This document shows, piece by piece, positions 9,008 through 18,721 of a stretch of DNA of 64,000 nucleotides. A program made the translations under genes and the position numbers. The notes under the pieces are model-generated. The model saw only the letters and a list, made by a program, of their open reading frames with translations. It did not search any database and was not told the DNA's origin. This stretch comes from Pantoea sp. Aalb (GTDB lineage: Bacteria; Pseudomonadota; Gammaproteobacteria; Enterobacterales; Enterobacteriaceae), in contig NZ_SZZU01000001.1 of NCBI RefSeq assembly GCF_009829985.1, positions 556,589 to 620,588 of the forward strand. The letters are read 5' to 3'. The stretch's first letter is position 1, and the number at the start of each line of letters is the position of its first letter.

Positions 9008-10978
9008 TTATATAGGTATAATACTCTCTTCGTCCAAATCAGCATCGAATAATTGACGCAATGTTTGAACATAAATATCATTTTTAATAGATTGATGCGC
9101 TTTTTTTAATTTTTTTTGATATATAGAATGATACCATTCTATAGGTGTCAATGATTTTGAATAATCATCATCAATAATAATAATTAATTTAATTAATTTA
9201 TTCCTATTTTTACTAATAGCATCTTGTAATAATTTATACACATCAGTAGAATTTAAATGCTGATGGCTACTACGTAAGTGTAAAGTAACTATTCCTTTTT
9301 CATTTATTTCTTTCCAAGAATTTAGTGCAAGTTGCTTTGCTGACTCTGGTAGCACAAATGTTGTGATTTCAGATATCCACTCTTCAATATCCCGTCTTTT
9401 TTCATTGAGAACTTCTTGTGTTACGGATAATTCGTCTGTATTAGTTTTTTTTTTAATTTTACTAATAATATCATTTTTATTAATAATCTTATGATTAAGT
9501 TCTAAGTTTTTATATGTAGTAACTAGTGGATCATCATTAGATTTTTGATTATTTTCCCAGCAAGATAACTTAAGTTTATCTAGTGTTGTAATAGGAAATT
9601 TATCTATATTCTGTTTTATATTCTCTGTAATATTGTCTGTTACATTACTTTTTTTTAATTTATTCTCCTTTAACAGTTGTGATCTTGCTTTTAATAGATG
9701 ATTAATTGTGTTCGGCATGTTATCTAATTTAGATATCTCTTCAGAATTAGATGATAATGGGAATAAATTTTCATATGTAAGATTTTTTACTGTGTGTAAT
9801 TTTGTATTTTCATACTCTGATGAAAATTGAGAGCATTTTTGTGTTTTTAAAATTGGTTCTTGAATAGGGTAGGATATGTTTTCTTGTGGATGAAATACTA
9901 ATGCACGTAACATAGTCATTTCTACACCTAATCGATGATTTGGAGCTAATGGCAATTCTTTGCGTCCCATTAATAAAATTTGGTAATATAATTGTACATC
10001 AGTAGGTGGTAATACACGTGCTAAACAACATAGACGTTGCATATTTTTAGGGTTATCATCATTAAAAAATTTTAAAGATGTTGGTAGTAATTGTATCATA
10101 GCAATACGATGCAATAAACGTATCATTTCTACTAATAACGATTCCCATTCTATACTTTGTAAAGCTACATAATTAAGTAATTCCATAACTTCTGAAACTT
10201 TACCTTCTACAAGTGCTTCAATCAGAGATAAAGGCTGTTCATCATCTAACATACCTAACATTTCAACTACAATTTTTCTTCTTATAGAACCATGCCCTAT
10301 AGCTATTGCTTGTTCAGTCAAACTTAAGGCATCACGCATACTACCATGAGCAGCATTTGATATTAAGTAAAGTGCTCGTGGTTCTGATTGAATATGTTCT
10401 TGTTTTAAAATATATTCAAGTTGTTGTTGAATCTGTTCAATGCTTAGGGATTTAAGATGAAACTGTAAACAACGTGAAATAATAGTACTCGGTAATTTTT
10501 GTGGTTCAGTAGTAGCTAATAAAAATTTTACATGTAATGGTGGCTCTTCAAGTATTTTTAATAATGCATTAAAACTATGGCGTGATAGCATATGTACTTC
10601 ATCAATTAAATAGACCTTAAATCTTCCACAAACTGATGCATATTGTACATTATCTAGCAAATCCAGCGTATCTTCTACTTTAGTACGAGATGCAGCATCA
10701 ATTTCGATTAAATCTATAAAGTGTCCTTCTTCAATTTCACGGCAATTTTTACATTGCCCACATGGTATTTCGGTTATGCCAATTTCACAATTAAGACCTT
10801 TTACAAATAAACGAGCAATTGACGTTTTACCTACTCCACGAGTACCAGAAAAAAGATAAGCATGATGAATACGTTTTTGCGATAAACCATTGGTTAATGC
10901 TGCCAATACATACTTTTGACCTACTACATCGGCAAAAATTTGTGGACGCCATTTTCGTGCAAGTACTTTATAGCTCAT
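9008..10978 (-). CDS. dnaX: DNA polymerase III subunits tau and gamma
   Basis: Clamp-loader ATPase of the replisome; tau also links polymerase cores and helicase. Walker A is GTRGVGKT (residues 45-52), the zinc cluster uses Cys64, 73, 76 and 79, Walker B is DEVH (Asp126-Glu127), and the arginine finger sits in STIISRC. Full length is 656 residues (E. coli 643). The C-terminal tau region is AT-driven (many Asn, Lys) but keeps the distal end. At codons 441-444 a slippery run, an upstream Shine-Dalgarno-like AAGGAG and an immediate -1 frame stop predict a gamma product of 444 residues. Start Met aligns with E. coli (MSYKVLARKWRP). Confidence 0.97.
   Translation of the reverse strand: MSYKVLARKWRPQIFADVVGQKYVLAALTNGLSQKRIHHAYLFSGTRGVGKTSIARLFVKGLNCEIGITEIPCGQCKNCREIEEGHFIDLIEIDAASRTKVEDTLDLLDNVQYASVCGRFKVYLIDEVHMLSRHSFNALLKILEEPPLHVKFLLATTEPQKLPSTIISRCLQFHLKSLSIEQIQQQLEYILKQEHIQSEPRALYLISNAAHGSMRDALSLTEQAIAIGHGSIRRKIVVEMLGMLDDEQPLSLIEALVEGKVSEVMELLNYVALQSIEWESLLVEMIRLLHRIAMIQLLPTSLKFFNDDNPKNMQRLCCLARVLPPTDVQLYYQILLMGRKELPLAPNHRLGVEMTMLRALVFHPQENISYPIQEPILKTQKCSQFSSEYENTKLHTVKNLTYENLFPLSSNSEEISKLDNMPNTINHLLKARSQLLKENKLKKSNVTDNITENIKQNIDKFPITTLDKLKLSCWENNQKSNDDPLVTTYKNLELNHKIINKNDIISKIKKKTNTDELSVTQEVLNEKRRDIEEWISEITTFVLPESAKQLALNSWKEINEKGIVTLHLRSSHQHLNSTDVYKLLQDAISKNRNKLIKLIIIIDDDYSKSLTPIEWYHSIYQKKLKKAHQSIKNDIYVQTLRQLFDADLDEESIIPI
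9647..9670 (-). promoter_or_regulatory. Programmed -1 frameshift signal in dnaX
   Basis: Codons 441-443 read TTA AAA AAA, giving the heptamer A AAA AAA. A slip to -1 gives AAG (Lys) then TAA, so translation stops one residue later, at 444. AAGGAG (9665-9670) lies 8 bases before the heptamer. E. coli makes gamma (431 residues) the same way, with an internal Shine-Dalgarno and one residue before the stop. A weak 5-bp stem (TGTAA/TTACA) follows. Confidence 0.75.
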
Positions 10979-11670
10979 AGTATTTATTTTAAATTAATTA
11001 AACTCAGCTATTAAAAAATGTTAGTCATTATAAATAATAAAATTTATAAATCATAAGCATAATTAACTTTATTTTATAAAATACATAAAACTAGAAAAGT
11101 TTTAGTGTTATTTTTATTTTTGAAAAATTTTATCTATCTTTTTAAGTGTAGATTCAAATATTTTAGAATTTGTTGTTTTAAAAGAACAATAATTTTTTTA
11201 TTTTAAAAGAAATCTAACAAGAAAAAATATTTCTTTAAAAAAACATCATTTTAATTAACAGTTATTTAGCATAGATAAAAATTATCTATGCTTTTTAGAT
11301 ACTTAAAATCTTTCAAAACAAATTAATGTAATCATTATTTAATAATGATATTAATGAATAATAAACTAAAGAAAATTTTAAAAATAAGTAATAACTTTAA
11401 AGAAAGAAAGTAAAATATAAAAGTAATGTATTTAAATTAAGCAATCTCTAATTACAATAATTAAAAGTCTAATTTATAGGATATTTAGTTACTGCAAATT
11501 AAATTTTAATTATATATATTAATTATATATATATATCTAATAATTATTGAATTAGAAGATAAAACTAATCTTAAGTAGTAAATTATTACTAATGTATTAA
11601 ACTATTACTAATAATGATAGATAACTTCATTGTTGTTCATTATTATTTATTATTGTTTACTATAACTGGT
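10979..11670. other. Gene-less region between dnaX and ffs
   Basis: Nearly 700 bp, extremely AT-rich. E. coli carries apt, priC, acrAB and others between dnaX and ffs; I find no remnant. The only clear structure is the 11-bp hairpin at 11268-11292. Confidence 0.6.
11268..11292 (+). terminator. Orphan intrinsic terminator-like hairpin
   Basis: AGCATAGATAA (11268-11278) and TTATCTATGCT (11282-11292) form a perfect 11-bp stem with a 3-nt loop, followed on the plus strand by TTTT. No plus-strand gene lies upstream, so it is either a relic, an antisense or small-RNA terminator, or a structure used in the ffs transcript on the minus strand. Confidence 0.5.
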
Positions 11671-11781
11671 AGAGGTTTTGTGTACTATATCCAGACACAC
11701 GAGAATCACTTGCTACGGCTGCTTCTTTCCAGCTCTGACCGAATTCACAAGCTATCGTTGTAGGAAAGCAACAAAACCTCT
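11671..11781 (-). ncRNA. ffs: 4.5S signal recognition particle RNA
   Basis: RNA of the signal recognition particle, which binds Ffh and delivers nascent membrane proteins to SecYEG. On the minus strand the conserved apical hairpin reads GGTCAGAGCTGGAAAGAAGC with the GGAA tetraloop and the internal loop bound by Ffh. The two ends (AGAGGTTTTGT and ACAAAACCTCT) pair perfectly, fixing the boundaries at about 111 nt (E. coli 114). Position and strand agree with E. coli ffs. Confidence 0.95.
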
Positions 11782-12023
11782 ATTGAAATAAAATATCTTA
11801 TATTTTACTAATAATTTAATAATTAAAATACTATTATATATTTTTATATTAATAAAATATTTTTTAGAAAAAATCAATAATCAATTTATTATTAATAATA
11901 AAATATTAAAATTAATTGTACATGTTTATTTTACACTAATAATTATTAATATATGATATATATATTAATATAAATTTATTTTTTTTAATTTGATAATACT
12001 AAATCAATATATTGGTATTAAAA

Positions 12024-12713
12024 ATGAAACGAGCTGTTCTCTTATTTAGTGGTGGACAAGATTCAACTACCTGTTTAATCCAAGCAAATAATCTTTATGA
12101 TGAAATACATTGTATTACTTTTTATTATGGACAACGTCATCATAAAGAAATCGAAGTTGCAACTGAATTAGCATATAATCTAGGTATGAAAAATCATAAA
12201 ATTATAGACGTCTCAATATTGAAAGATTTAGCTGTTAGTAGTCTAATAGATCATAATATTCCTTTATCTAGTTATAATGCTAATCTAAATGGTTTACCAA
12301 ATACTTTTGTACCAGGACGTAATATTTTATTTTTGACGCTAGCATCTATTTATGCTTTTCAAGTAAGAGCAGAAGTTGTCATTACAGGAGTATGCGAAAC
12401 TGATTTTTCAGGATATCCAGACTGTCGTAAAAAATTTATTCAAGCATTTAACGATGCAGTTAACCTAGGCATGGCTATTAACATTCGTTTTGAAGTACCT
12501 TTAATGCATTTAAGTAAAGCAGAAATTTGGGCATTAGCCGATTATTTACAAAAATTATCAATAATACGTACAGAAACTTTAACCTGTTATAATGGAATAA
12601 AAGGTGATGGGTGTGGAGAATGTACTTCTTGCTATTTACGTGCACGTGGATTATCTGAATATCTAGCTAATTCTGATAAAATTAAGACTAAAATAAAAAA
12701 ATATTTTAATTAA
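12024..12713 (+). CDS. queC: 7-cyano-7-deazaguanine synthase QueC
   Basis: ATP-dependent enzyme converting 7-carboxy-7-deazaguanine to preQ0 in queuosine synthesis. The PP-loop motif SGGQDSTT is at residues 9-16, and the zinc site CxxxxxxxCGxCxxC (GDGCGECTSC) is near the C-terminus. Length 229 residues (E. coli 231). I start at ATG 12024 (MKRAVLLFSGG); an in-frame TTG at 12012 is less likely. With tgt and queA in this window it shows the queuosine pathway is kept. It converges on ppiD with one base between the stop codons. Confidence 0.96.
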   Translation: MKRAVLLFSGGQDSTTCLIQANNLYDEIHCITFYYGQRHHKEIEVATELAYNLGMKNHKIIDVSILKDLAVSSLIDHNIPLSSYNANLNGLPNTFVPGRNILFLTLASIYAFQVRAEVVITGVCETDFSGYPDCRKKFIQAFNDAVNLGMAINIRFEVPLMHLSKAEIWALADYLQKLSIIRTETLTCYNGIKGDGCGECTSCYLRARGLSEYLANSDKIKTKIKKYFN

Positions 12714-12714
12714 A

Positions 12715-14571
12715 TTAGCCATATTTAATATTTGCTTTTTCATGTAAATTTTTTATAATAGATTCAAAACATATTTGCACATTATTTTGAATAAAACTTT
12801 CTATTATTTGATCAATTTGATGCTTTAATATCTTTATATGACTAACCTTATCTAAGGTTAATAATATGATATTTTTATGTATATCTTCTCCTATACCCCA
12901 AGAAGAAGAGTTACCTATAGGTCTTGGAAGATTAAAAGCAGCTTGTGCTATAGGATCATGAGAAGTACGATCAAAAGACTGTTCATTACTTAATATTAAT
13001 CCTGCTGATTGTAATGCATCTTTTTTTCCATCTTTTAAGTCAGCTATAATTTTGTTAGCTTTTATTTTTGCTTTCTGTGTTGCTTTATTATACTTTATGA
13101 TATTTATAATTTGTGTTTTGACTTGATCTAATGGCTTAAGTATTTCTAATACATGCGCATTAATACGTAATATAAAAGCGATATGATTATTTACAGTTAT
13201 TAAATCAGAATTATTACCAGGAAAACCATTTGAATCTAATAAGCTACCATTGAATATTAATTGTTTAATCTGAGAATAATTAATATTATCTGGTATGTTA
13301 TTATTTGTAATCCATCCAGTTTCTATTACTTTAAGCCCAGAAACTTGTGCAATATAGTCTAGTGATTTATTATTTTTACTAGCAGCTATGCTTATTTTTC
13401 TTTGTATTTTATAAAATGCATTAAGTGCTTTTTCTTGTTTAATATTATTTTCAATTATTTTATGCAGTATAGATAATGGTTTAATTTTTACAGATTGGAT
13501 ATCATCTAAACGGACAATCAAAAATCCTACAGGTAATTTGATAATTCCAGAAAGTTGATTTTTTTGAGTTAAGTTTATTTTTTTTAATTCATCTGGAATA
13601 TTATTTTTTTCAAACCATCCAATATCGCCTCCTTTTTGAGCAGAAATTATATCTATAGACTTAGTTTTAGCTAAATTAGAAAATTTTTTTCCTTTTTTTA
13701 AATCATTAAGAATATTTACAGCATCTATTCTACTTTTAGTTTGAATAATACTAAAACGTTTACGCTGTGGTTGTAAATAATTAGTTTTATTTTTATTATA
13801 CCATTGATATATTTCTTCTTCGCTAGCAGTTTCTTTTTCTTTTAAATTATTTGCATCAATCTTAATATAACTTAAACGAAAACTCTCTGGTGACATAAAA
13901 ATATTTTTATTTTGTTCATAATATTCTTTTATTTCATTATCGCTTGCAGTTTGTTGTTTAGATAAAATATTAATATCTAATACGGCAGTACGAACTTTGC
14001 GTTGCTGAGACATTAATTCTAATATATCACTTTTTTCATCTTCAAGAATGAAGTTTGTATTAGTAATAATATTAATCAATTGCCAAATAGCTAATTGTTC
14101 ACGCAATGCTTCAGCATATTGATCAGCTGTTAGTCCTATACTTGCAAGTAAATTTTTATATTTGTCATTATCAAATTTACCATTGGTTTGAAAAACTAAC
14201 TGATTAAATATAGATTGTTTTACCTGATCATCGCTGATCAAAATATTTAAATCTTTAATGTATTGTTCAAATAATACTTGATCTATCAATTGAGATAGAA
14301 CTTTTTGATGTATTTCTTGTACATACCACTTATTACTGATAAGTTGAAAAAATTGATCACCTAATATCTTTTGTTGACGTTCTATTTCATTATTATAAAT
14401 TTGTTCTAATGTAGCATGTCCAATTTTTTGTCCATTAATCTTAACAGCATAATCAACATTATTACTAATTAGATAGTTACCTATACCAGTCACTATAAAA
14501 GATAAAATAATTAATGCTAAAATAATTTTAAATATAAAATTCTTTGAGATTATACGCAAATTATCCATCAT
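12715..14571 (-). CDS. ppiD: Periplasmic folding chaperone PpiD
   Basis: Inner-membrane-anchored chaperone with a parvulin-like domain, working near the SecYEG exit. An N-terminal transmembrane helix (about residues 12-34, KIILALIILSFIVTGIGNYL) is followed by a SurA-like region and a parvulin domain around residues 265-360 (RKRFSIIQTK, GGDIGWFEKN, GFLIVRLDDI). Length 618 residues (E. coli 623), aligned throughout including MMD at the start. It lies downstream of lon; E. coli hupB, normally between them, is missing. Asn and Lys richness is the main divergence. Confidence 0.95.
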   Translation of the reverse strand: MMDNLRIISKNFIFKIILALIILSFIVTGIGNYLISNNVDYAVKINGQKIGHATLEQIYNNEIERQQKILGDQFFQLISNKWYVQEIHQKVLSQLIDQVLFEQYIKDLNILISDDQVKQSIFNQLVFQTNGKFDNDKYKNLLASIGLTADQYAEALREQLAIWQLINIITNTNFILEDEKSDILELMSQQRKVRTAVLDINILSKQQTASDNEIKEYYEQNKNIFMSPESFRLSYIKIDANNLKEKETASEEEIYQWYNKNKTNYLQPQRKRFSIIQTKSRIDAVNILNDLKKGKKFSNLAKTKSIDIISAQKGGDIGWFEKNNIPDELKKINLTQKNQLSGIIKLPVGFLIVRLDDIQSVKIKPLSILHKIIENNIKQEKALNAFYKIQRKISIAASKNNKSLDYIAQVSGLKVIETGWITNNNIPDNINYSQIKQLIFNGSLLDSNGFPGNNSDLITVNNHIAFILRINAHVLEILKPLDQVKTQIINIIKYNKATQKAKIKANKIIADLKDGKKDALQSAGLILSNEQSFDRTSHDPIAQAAFNLPRPIGNSSSWGIGEDIHKNIILLTLDKVSHIKILKHQIDQIIESFIQNNVQICFESIIKNLHEKANIKYG

Positions 14572-14751
14572 GCTATGATACTACTCCAATACATTTAATA
14601 CATCTAAGATTTTAAAAAAATATACTATCGTATATAAATTATAGTGCTAAAAGTCATACCATTTATTTAAAATTACTCAAATAATTTATGTAAATCATAT
14701 ATATATGAGTAGATATTAATTTTTAATTAATTTAAAGTAAATATTTTTATT

Positions 14752-17112
14752 TTAAAGATCTTTTGCTGCTGTAACTTGTATACTATATGGTTCATTTTCT
14801 AGTGCTAGGCTTAAAACTTCTTCAATATGCTTTACTGGATGTATTTTTAAATCTGCAATTATGTTCTGTGGAATTTCTTCCAAATCACGCTTATTTTCAT
14901 CTGGAATTAGAACTATTTTAATTCCTCCACGATGAGCAGCTAATAATTTTTCTTTTAAACCACCAATTGGTAATACTTGACCACGCAATGTGATTTCTCC
15001 AGTCATAGCTACATCAGAACGAACAGGATTACCAGTTAAACAAGAGACTAAAGCTGTACACATAGCAATACCGGCACTTGGACCATCTTTTGGTGTTGCA
15101 CCTTCTGGAACATGAACATGAATATCACGTTTTTCATAAAAATTACTATTTATTCCTAATTTATCTGCTCGTGCACGAACTACTGTTAGTGCTGCTTGAA
15201 TAGATTCTTGCATTACTTCCCCTAAAGAACCAGTGTAAGTTAATTTGTCTTTACCTGGAACACAAGCAGTTTCAATAGTCAAAAGATCTCCGCCGACTTC
15301 AGTCCAAGCTAAACCAGTGACTTGACCTATTCTATTCTCATTGTCAGCACGACCATAATCAAAACGTTTCACACCAAGAAAATCTTTAAGGTTGTTACCA
15401 TTAATAGTGATACTTTTTTTTGTTTTATCAATTAATAAGGATTTAACTGTTTTACGACATAATTTAGAAAGCTCTCGTTCAAGGCCACGTACACCAGCCT
15501 CTCGAGTATAATAACGAATAATGCCATTAATTGCACTATCATCAATATTGATTTCATTTTTTTTCAATGCATTACGATGTATTTGCTTAGTTAATAAATG
15601 CTGTCTTGCTATGTTTAATTTTTCATCTTCAGTATAACCAGAAAGACGAATAACTTCCATACGATCTAGTAATGGTGCTGGAATATTCATAGAATTTGAT
15701 GTAGCTACAAACATAACATTAGAAAGGTCATAATCGACTTCTAAATAATGATCATTAAATGCAATATTTTGTTCTGGATCAAGAACTTCTAATAATGCTG
15801 AAGCTGGATCACCTCGCATATCAAAAGACATCTTATCTATTTCATCTAATAAAAAAAGAGGATTTTTTACTCCAATTTTAGCCATTTTCTGAATAATTTT
15901 ACCTGGCATAGAACCTATGTAAGTACGACGATGACCACGAATTTCTGCTTCATCACGTACTCCACCTAAAGCCATGCGAACATATTTACGTCCTGTAGCT
16001 TTTGCAATTGATTGTCCTAAAGAAGTTTTACCTACTCCAGGTGGACCGACAAGACACAATATAGGTCCTTTTATTTTGCTAATACGACTTTGCACTGCAA
16101 GATATTCAAGAATACGGTCTTTTACTCGCTCTAAACCATAATGATCAGTATCTAATGTTTTCTGTGCCTTACATATATCTTTTTTTACTTTACTACGAGC
16201 ATGCCATGGAACTTGAAGCATCCAGTCAATATAACTTCTAACTACAGTTGCTTCTGCTGACATTGAAGACATCATTTTTAGTTTCTGTAATTCAGATTCA
16301 GTTTTTTCACGAACTTCAGTAGGCATTTTAGCTGCTTCAATTTTACGTTTTAGTATCTCATACTCATCTGGGGTATCATCCATTTCTCCTAATTCTTTTT
16401 GAATAGCTTTCATTTGCTCATTCAAATAATATTCACGTTGACTTTTTTCCATCTGTTTTTTTACACGATTACGAATACGCTTTTCCACTTGTAATAAATC
16501 TATTTCTGATTCCATCATTGCCATTAAGTATTCTAAACGTTCATTAACATCCGACATTTCTAATACTGATTGTTTATCTACTAATTTTAACGGCATATGT
16601 GCCGCTACTGTATCAGCTAAACGAGCAGCATCATCTATGCTATTTAAAGAAATTAATACTTCAGGTGGTATTTTTTTGTTAAGTTTTATATATCCTTCAA
16701 ACTGATTAATAGCAGTACGTACTAATACTTCTTGTTCACGTTCTTCTACATCAGGTGAAATAAAATATTCAACTTGAGCAACAAAATGATCCTCATTATT
16801 AGATAAAGTTGTAATACGTGCGCGTTGTAATCCTTCTACCAATACTTTTACTGTGCCATCAGGTAACTTAAGCATCTGTAATACAGAAGCTATCGTACCT
16901 ACAGAAAAAAGTTCATTTATACCAGGTTCATCGGTTGAAGCTTCCTTTTGGGCAACTAACATTATTTTTTTATCATTATCCATTGCAGCTTCAAGGCACC
17001 GAATAGATTTTTCTCGACCGACAAACAATGGCATGACCATGTGCGGATAAACTACTACGTCGCGCAACGGCAACACAGGAATTTTTATACGTTTAGAACG
17101 CTCTGGATTCAT
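14752..17112 (-). CDS. lon: ATP-dependent protease Lon
   Basis: Hexameric cytosolic AAA+ serine protease degrading misfolded and regulatory proteins. N-domain, Walker A (GPPGVGKTS), Walker B (FLLDEIDKM) and the protease domain with catalytic Ser in PKDGPSAG and Lys in GLKEKLLAA are intact. I start at the Met of MNPERSKRIKIPVLPLRD, which matches E. coli and has an AGAGAGA ribosome-binding site. An in-frame ATG 11 codons upstream (17145) would add MADTTLKRESS. Length 786 residues (E. coli 784). A sigma-32 promoter lies at 17202-17229. Confidence 0.97.
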   Translation of the reverse strand: MNPERSKRIKIPVLPLRDVVVYPHMVMPLFVGREKSIRCLEAAMDNDKKIMLVAQKEASTDEPGINELFSVGTIASVLQMLKLPDGTVKVLVEGLQRARITTLSNNEDHFVAQVEYFISPDVEEREQEVLVRTAINQFEGYIKLNKKIPPEVLISLNSIDDAARLADTVAAHMPLKLVDKQSVLEMSDVNERLEYLMAMMESEIDLLQVEKRIRNRVKKQMEKSQREYYLNEQMKAIQKELGEMDDTPDEYEILKRKIEAAKMPTEVREKTESELQKLKMMSSMSAEATVVRSYIDWMLQVPWHARSKVKKDICKAQKTLDTDHYGLERVKDRILEYLAVQSRISKIKGPILCLVGPPGVGKTSLGQSIAKATGRKYVRMALGGVRDEAEIRGHRRTYIGSMPGKIIQKMAKIGVKNPLFLLDEIDKMSFDMRGDPASALLEVLDPEQNIAFNDHYLEVDYDLSNVMFVATSNSMNIPAPLLDRMEVIRLSGYTEDEKLNIARQHLLTKQIHRNALKKNEINIDDSAINGIIRYYTREAGVRGLERELSKLCRKTVKSLLIDKTKKSITINGNNLKDFLGVKRFDYGRADNENRIGQVTGLAWTEVGGDLLTIETACVPGKDKLTYTGSLGEVMQESIQAALTVVRARADKLGINSNFYEKRDIHVHVPEGATPKDGPSAGIAMCTALVSCLTGNPVRSDVAMTGEITLRGQVLPIGGLKEKLLAAHRGGIKIVLIPDENKRDLEEIPQNIIADLKIHPVKHIEEVLSLALENEPYSIQVTAAKDL

Positions 17113-17201
17113 AGAGCTCTCTCTTTTTAGTGTAGTATCTGCCATAGTAATGGGAACTGTGTTATATATAAAAATGATTAAACCTATTAAGATAACTGAC
17201 T

Positions 17202-17229
17202 ATATGGGGATTCTTGTAATACATTCAAT
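17202..17229 (-). promoter_or_regulatory. Sigma-32 heat-shock promoter of lon
   Basis: On the minus strand ATTGAA (17224-17229), 14 bases, then a perfect CCCCATAT (17202-17209). This fits the sigma-32 consensus, with one mismatch in the -35, about 90 bp before the lon start. E. coli lon also has a sigma-32 promoter. Confidence 0.8.
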
Positions 17230-17296
17230 GTTTTCAATTAAAGAAAAACTAAATAGAACATTTATCCATTTTAAAACAACAATATAGCACAATCAT

Positions 17297-18547
17297 TTAT
17301 TCACCTAAAACTTGAATATCTTGTTTAGTATTGTAAATCAATATTGGTTTAGATTGACCATTAATAACGAATTCATCAATAACTACTTTTTCAACATTCT
17401 CCATAGATGGAAGATCGTACATTATTTCTAATAATACTGCTTCAACAATAGATCTTAAACCACGAGCACCTGTTTTACGTAAATTTGCTTTCTTAACAAT
17501 TGCAGTAAGAGCATTCTCACAAAATTCTAATTCAACTCCTTCTAAATTAAATAATGCTTGATATTGTTTAGTTAGAGCATTTTTAGGTTCACGTAAAATA
17601 CGAATTAATGCTTTTTCACTCAACTCACTTAAAATAGCCACTACTGGTAAACGACCAATAAATTCTGGAATTAAACCAAATTTTATAAGGTCTTCTGGTG
17701 CAACTTGAGATAATAGTGTATTTTCATTATTTTCTTGCAATTGGTCTTTTATTGTAGCAGTAAAACCTATACTAGATCCTATTTCTATTCGTTCAGAGAT
17801 AAGTTTACTCAATCCTGCAAAAGCACCACCACAAATAAATAAAATTTTAGATGTATCAACTTGTAAAAATTCTTGTTGAGGATGTTTACGGCCACCTTGT
17901 GGAGGAACAGCAGCTATCGTGCCTTCTATTAATTTTAGTAGAGCTTGTTGTACTCCTTCACCGGAAACATCACGAGTAATGGATGGATTATCAGATTTAC
18001 GTGAAATTTTATCTATCTCATCAATATAAACAATACCGCGTTGAGCTTTTTGAACATTATAATCACACTTTTGTAATAGTTTTTGGATGATATTTTCTAC
18101 ATCTTCACCTACATAGCCAGCTTCAGTTAAAGTAGTGGCATCAGCTATTGTAAATGGTACATCTAAAAAACGAGCCAATGTTTCAGCAAGTAATGTTTTA
18201 CCACTACCTGTTGGACCAATAAGTAAAATATTACTCTTTCCTAATTCTATTCCATTATTAGTATCACTATTACGTAGACGTTTATAATGGTTATAAACAG
18301 CTACTGCTAATACTTTTTTTGCGTGTTCCTGATCTATCACATAATCATCAAGATGATGACGTATTTCATGTGGTTTAGGTAATTCATTATTACTACGATA
18401 TGGAGTAACTTTATTCGTTTTTTCACTAACCATATCATTACATAAATCAATACATTCGTTACATATATAAACTGATGGTCCAGCAATCAACTTGCGTACA
18501 TCATTTTGACTTTTACCACAGAAAGAACAGTACAACAGCTCTGTCAT
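17297..18547 (-). CDS. clpX: ClpX, ATPase subunit of ClpXP protease
   Basis: AAA+ unfoldase that feeds tagged proteins into ClpP. The zinc-binding domain has YCSFC and CNECIDLC. The AAA+ domain has Walker A GPTGSGKT, the pore loop GYVG, Walker B IDEIDK and the RKH loop GGRKHP. The ClpP-docking IGF loop is intact (SSIGFTA). Length 416 residues (E. coli 424), with the N-terminus shorter by about 8. I start at ATG 18547, which has AGAGG about 8 bases upstream; TTG 18550 is the alternative. Same order as E. coli (clpP, clpX, lon). Confidence 0.97.
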   Translation of the reverse strand: MTELLYCSFCGKSQNDVRKLIAGPSVYICNECIDLCNDMVSEKTNKVTPYRSNNELPKPHEIRHHLDDYVIDQEHAKKVLAVAVYNHYKRLRNSDTNNGIELGKSNILLIGPTGSGKTLLAETLARFLDVPFTIADATTLTEAGYVGEDVENIIQKLLQKCDYNVQKAQRGIVYIDEIDKISRKSDNPSITRDVSGEGVQQALLKLIEGTIAAVPPQGGRKHPQQEFLQVDTSKILFICGGAFAGLSKLISERIEIGSSIGFTATIKDQLQENNENTLLSQVAPEDLIKFGLIPEFIGRLPVVAILSELSEKALIRILREPKNALTKQYQALFNLEGVELEFCENALTAIVKKANLRKTGARGLRSIVEAVLLEIMYDLPSMENVEKVVIDEFVINGQSKPILIYNTKQDIQVLGE

Positions 18548-18721
18548 CAATTAACCTCTTTGAATTTTTAAAACTAACAAAAACTGAAACCTTAATAAAA
18601 ATTATTATACTGTCACTATATCACGTGTAGTACATAATACATCAACAAGAACTTTATATATTAATCAATTTAGTGTTTACTTACATGAGATATAACGTGT
18701 AAAGTTAACACTTAAGTCTTA

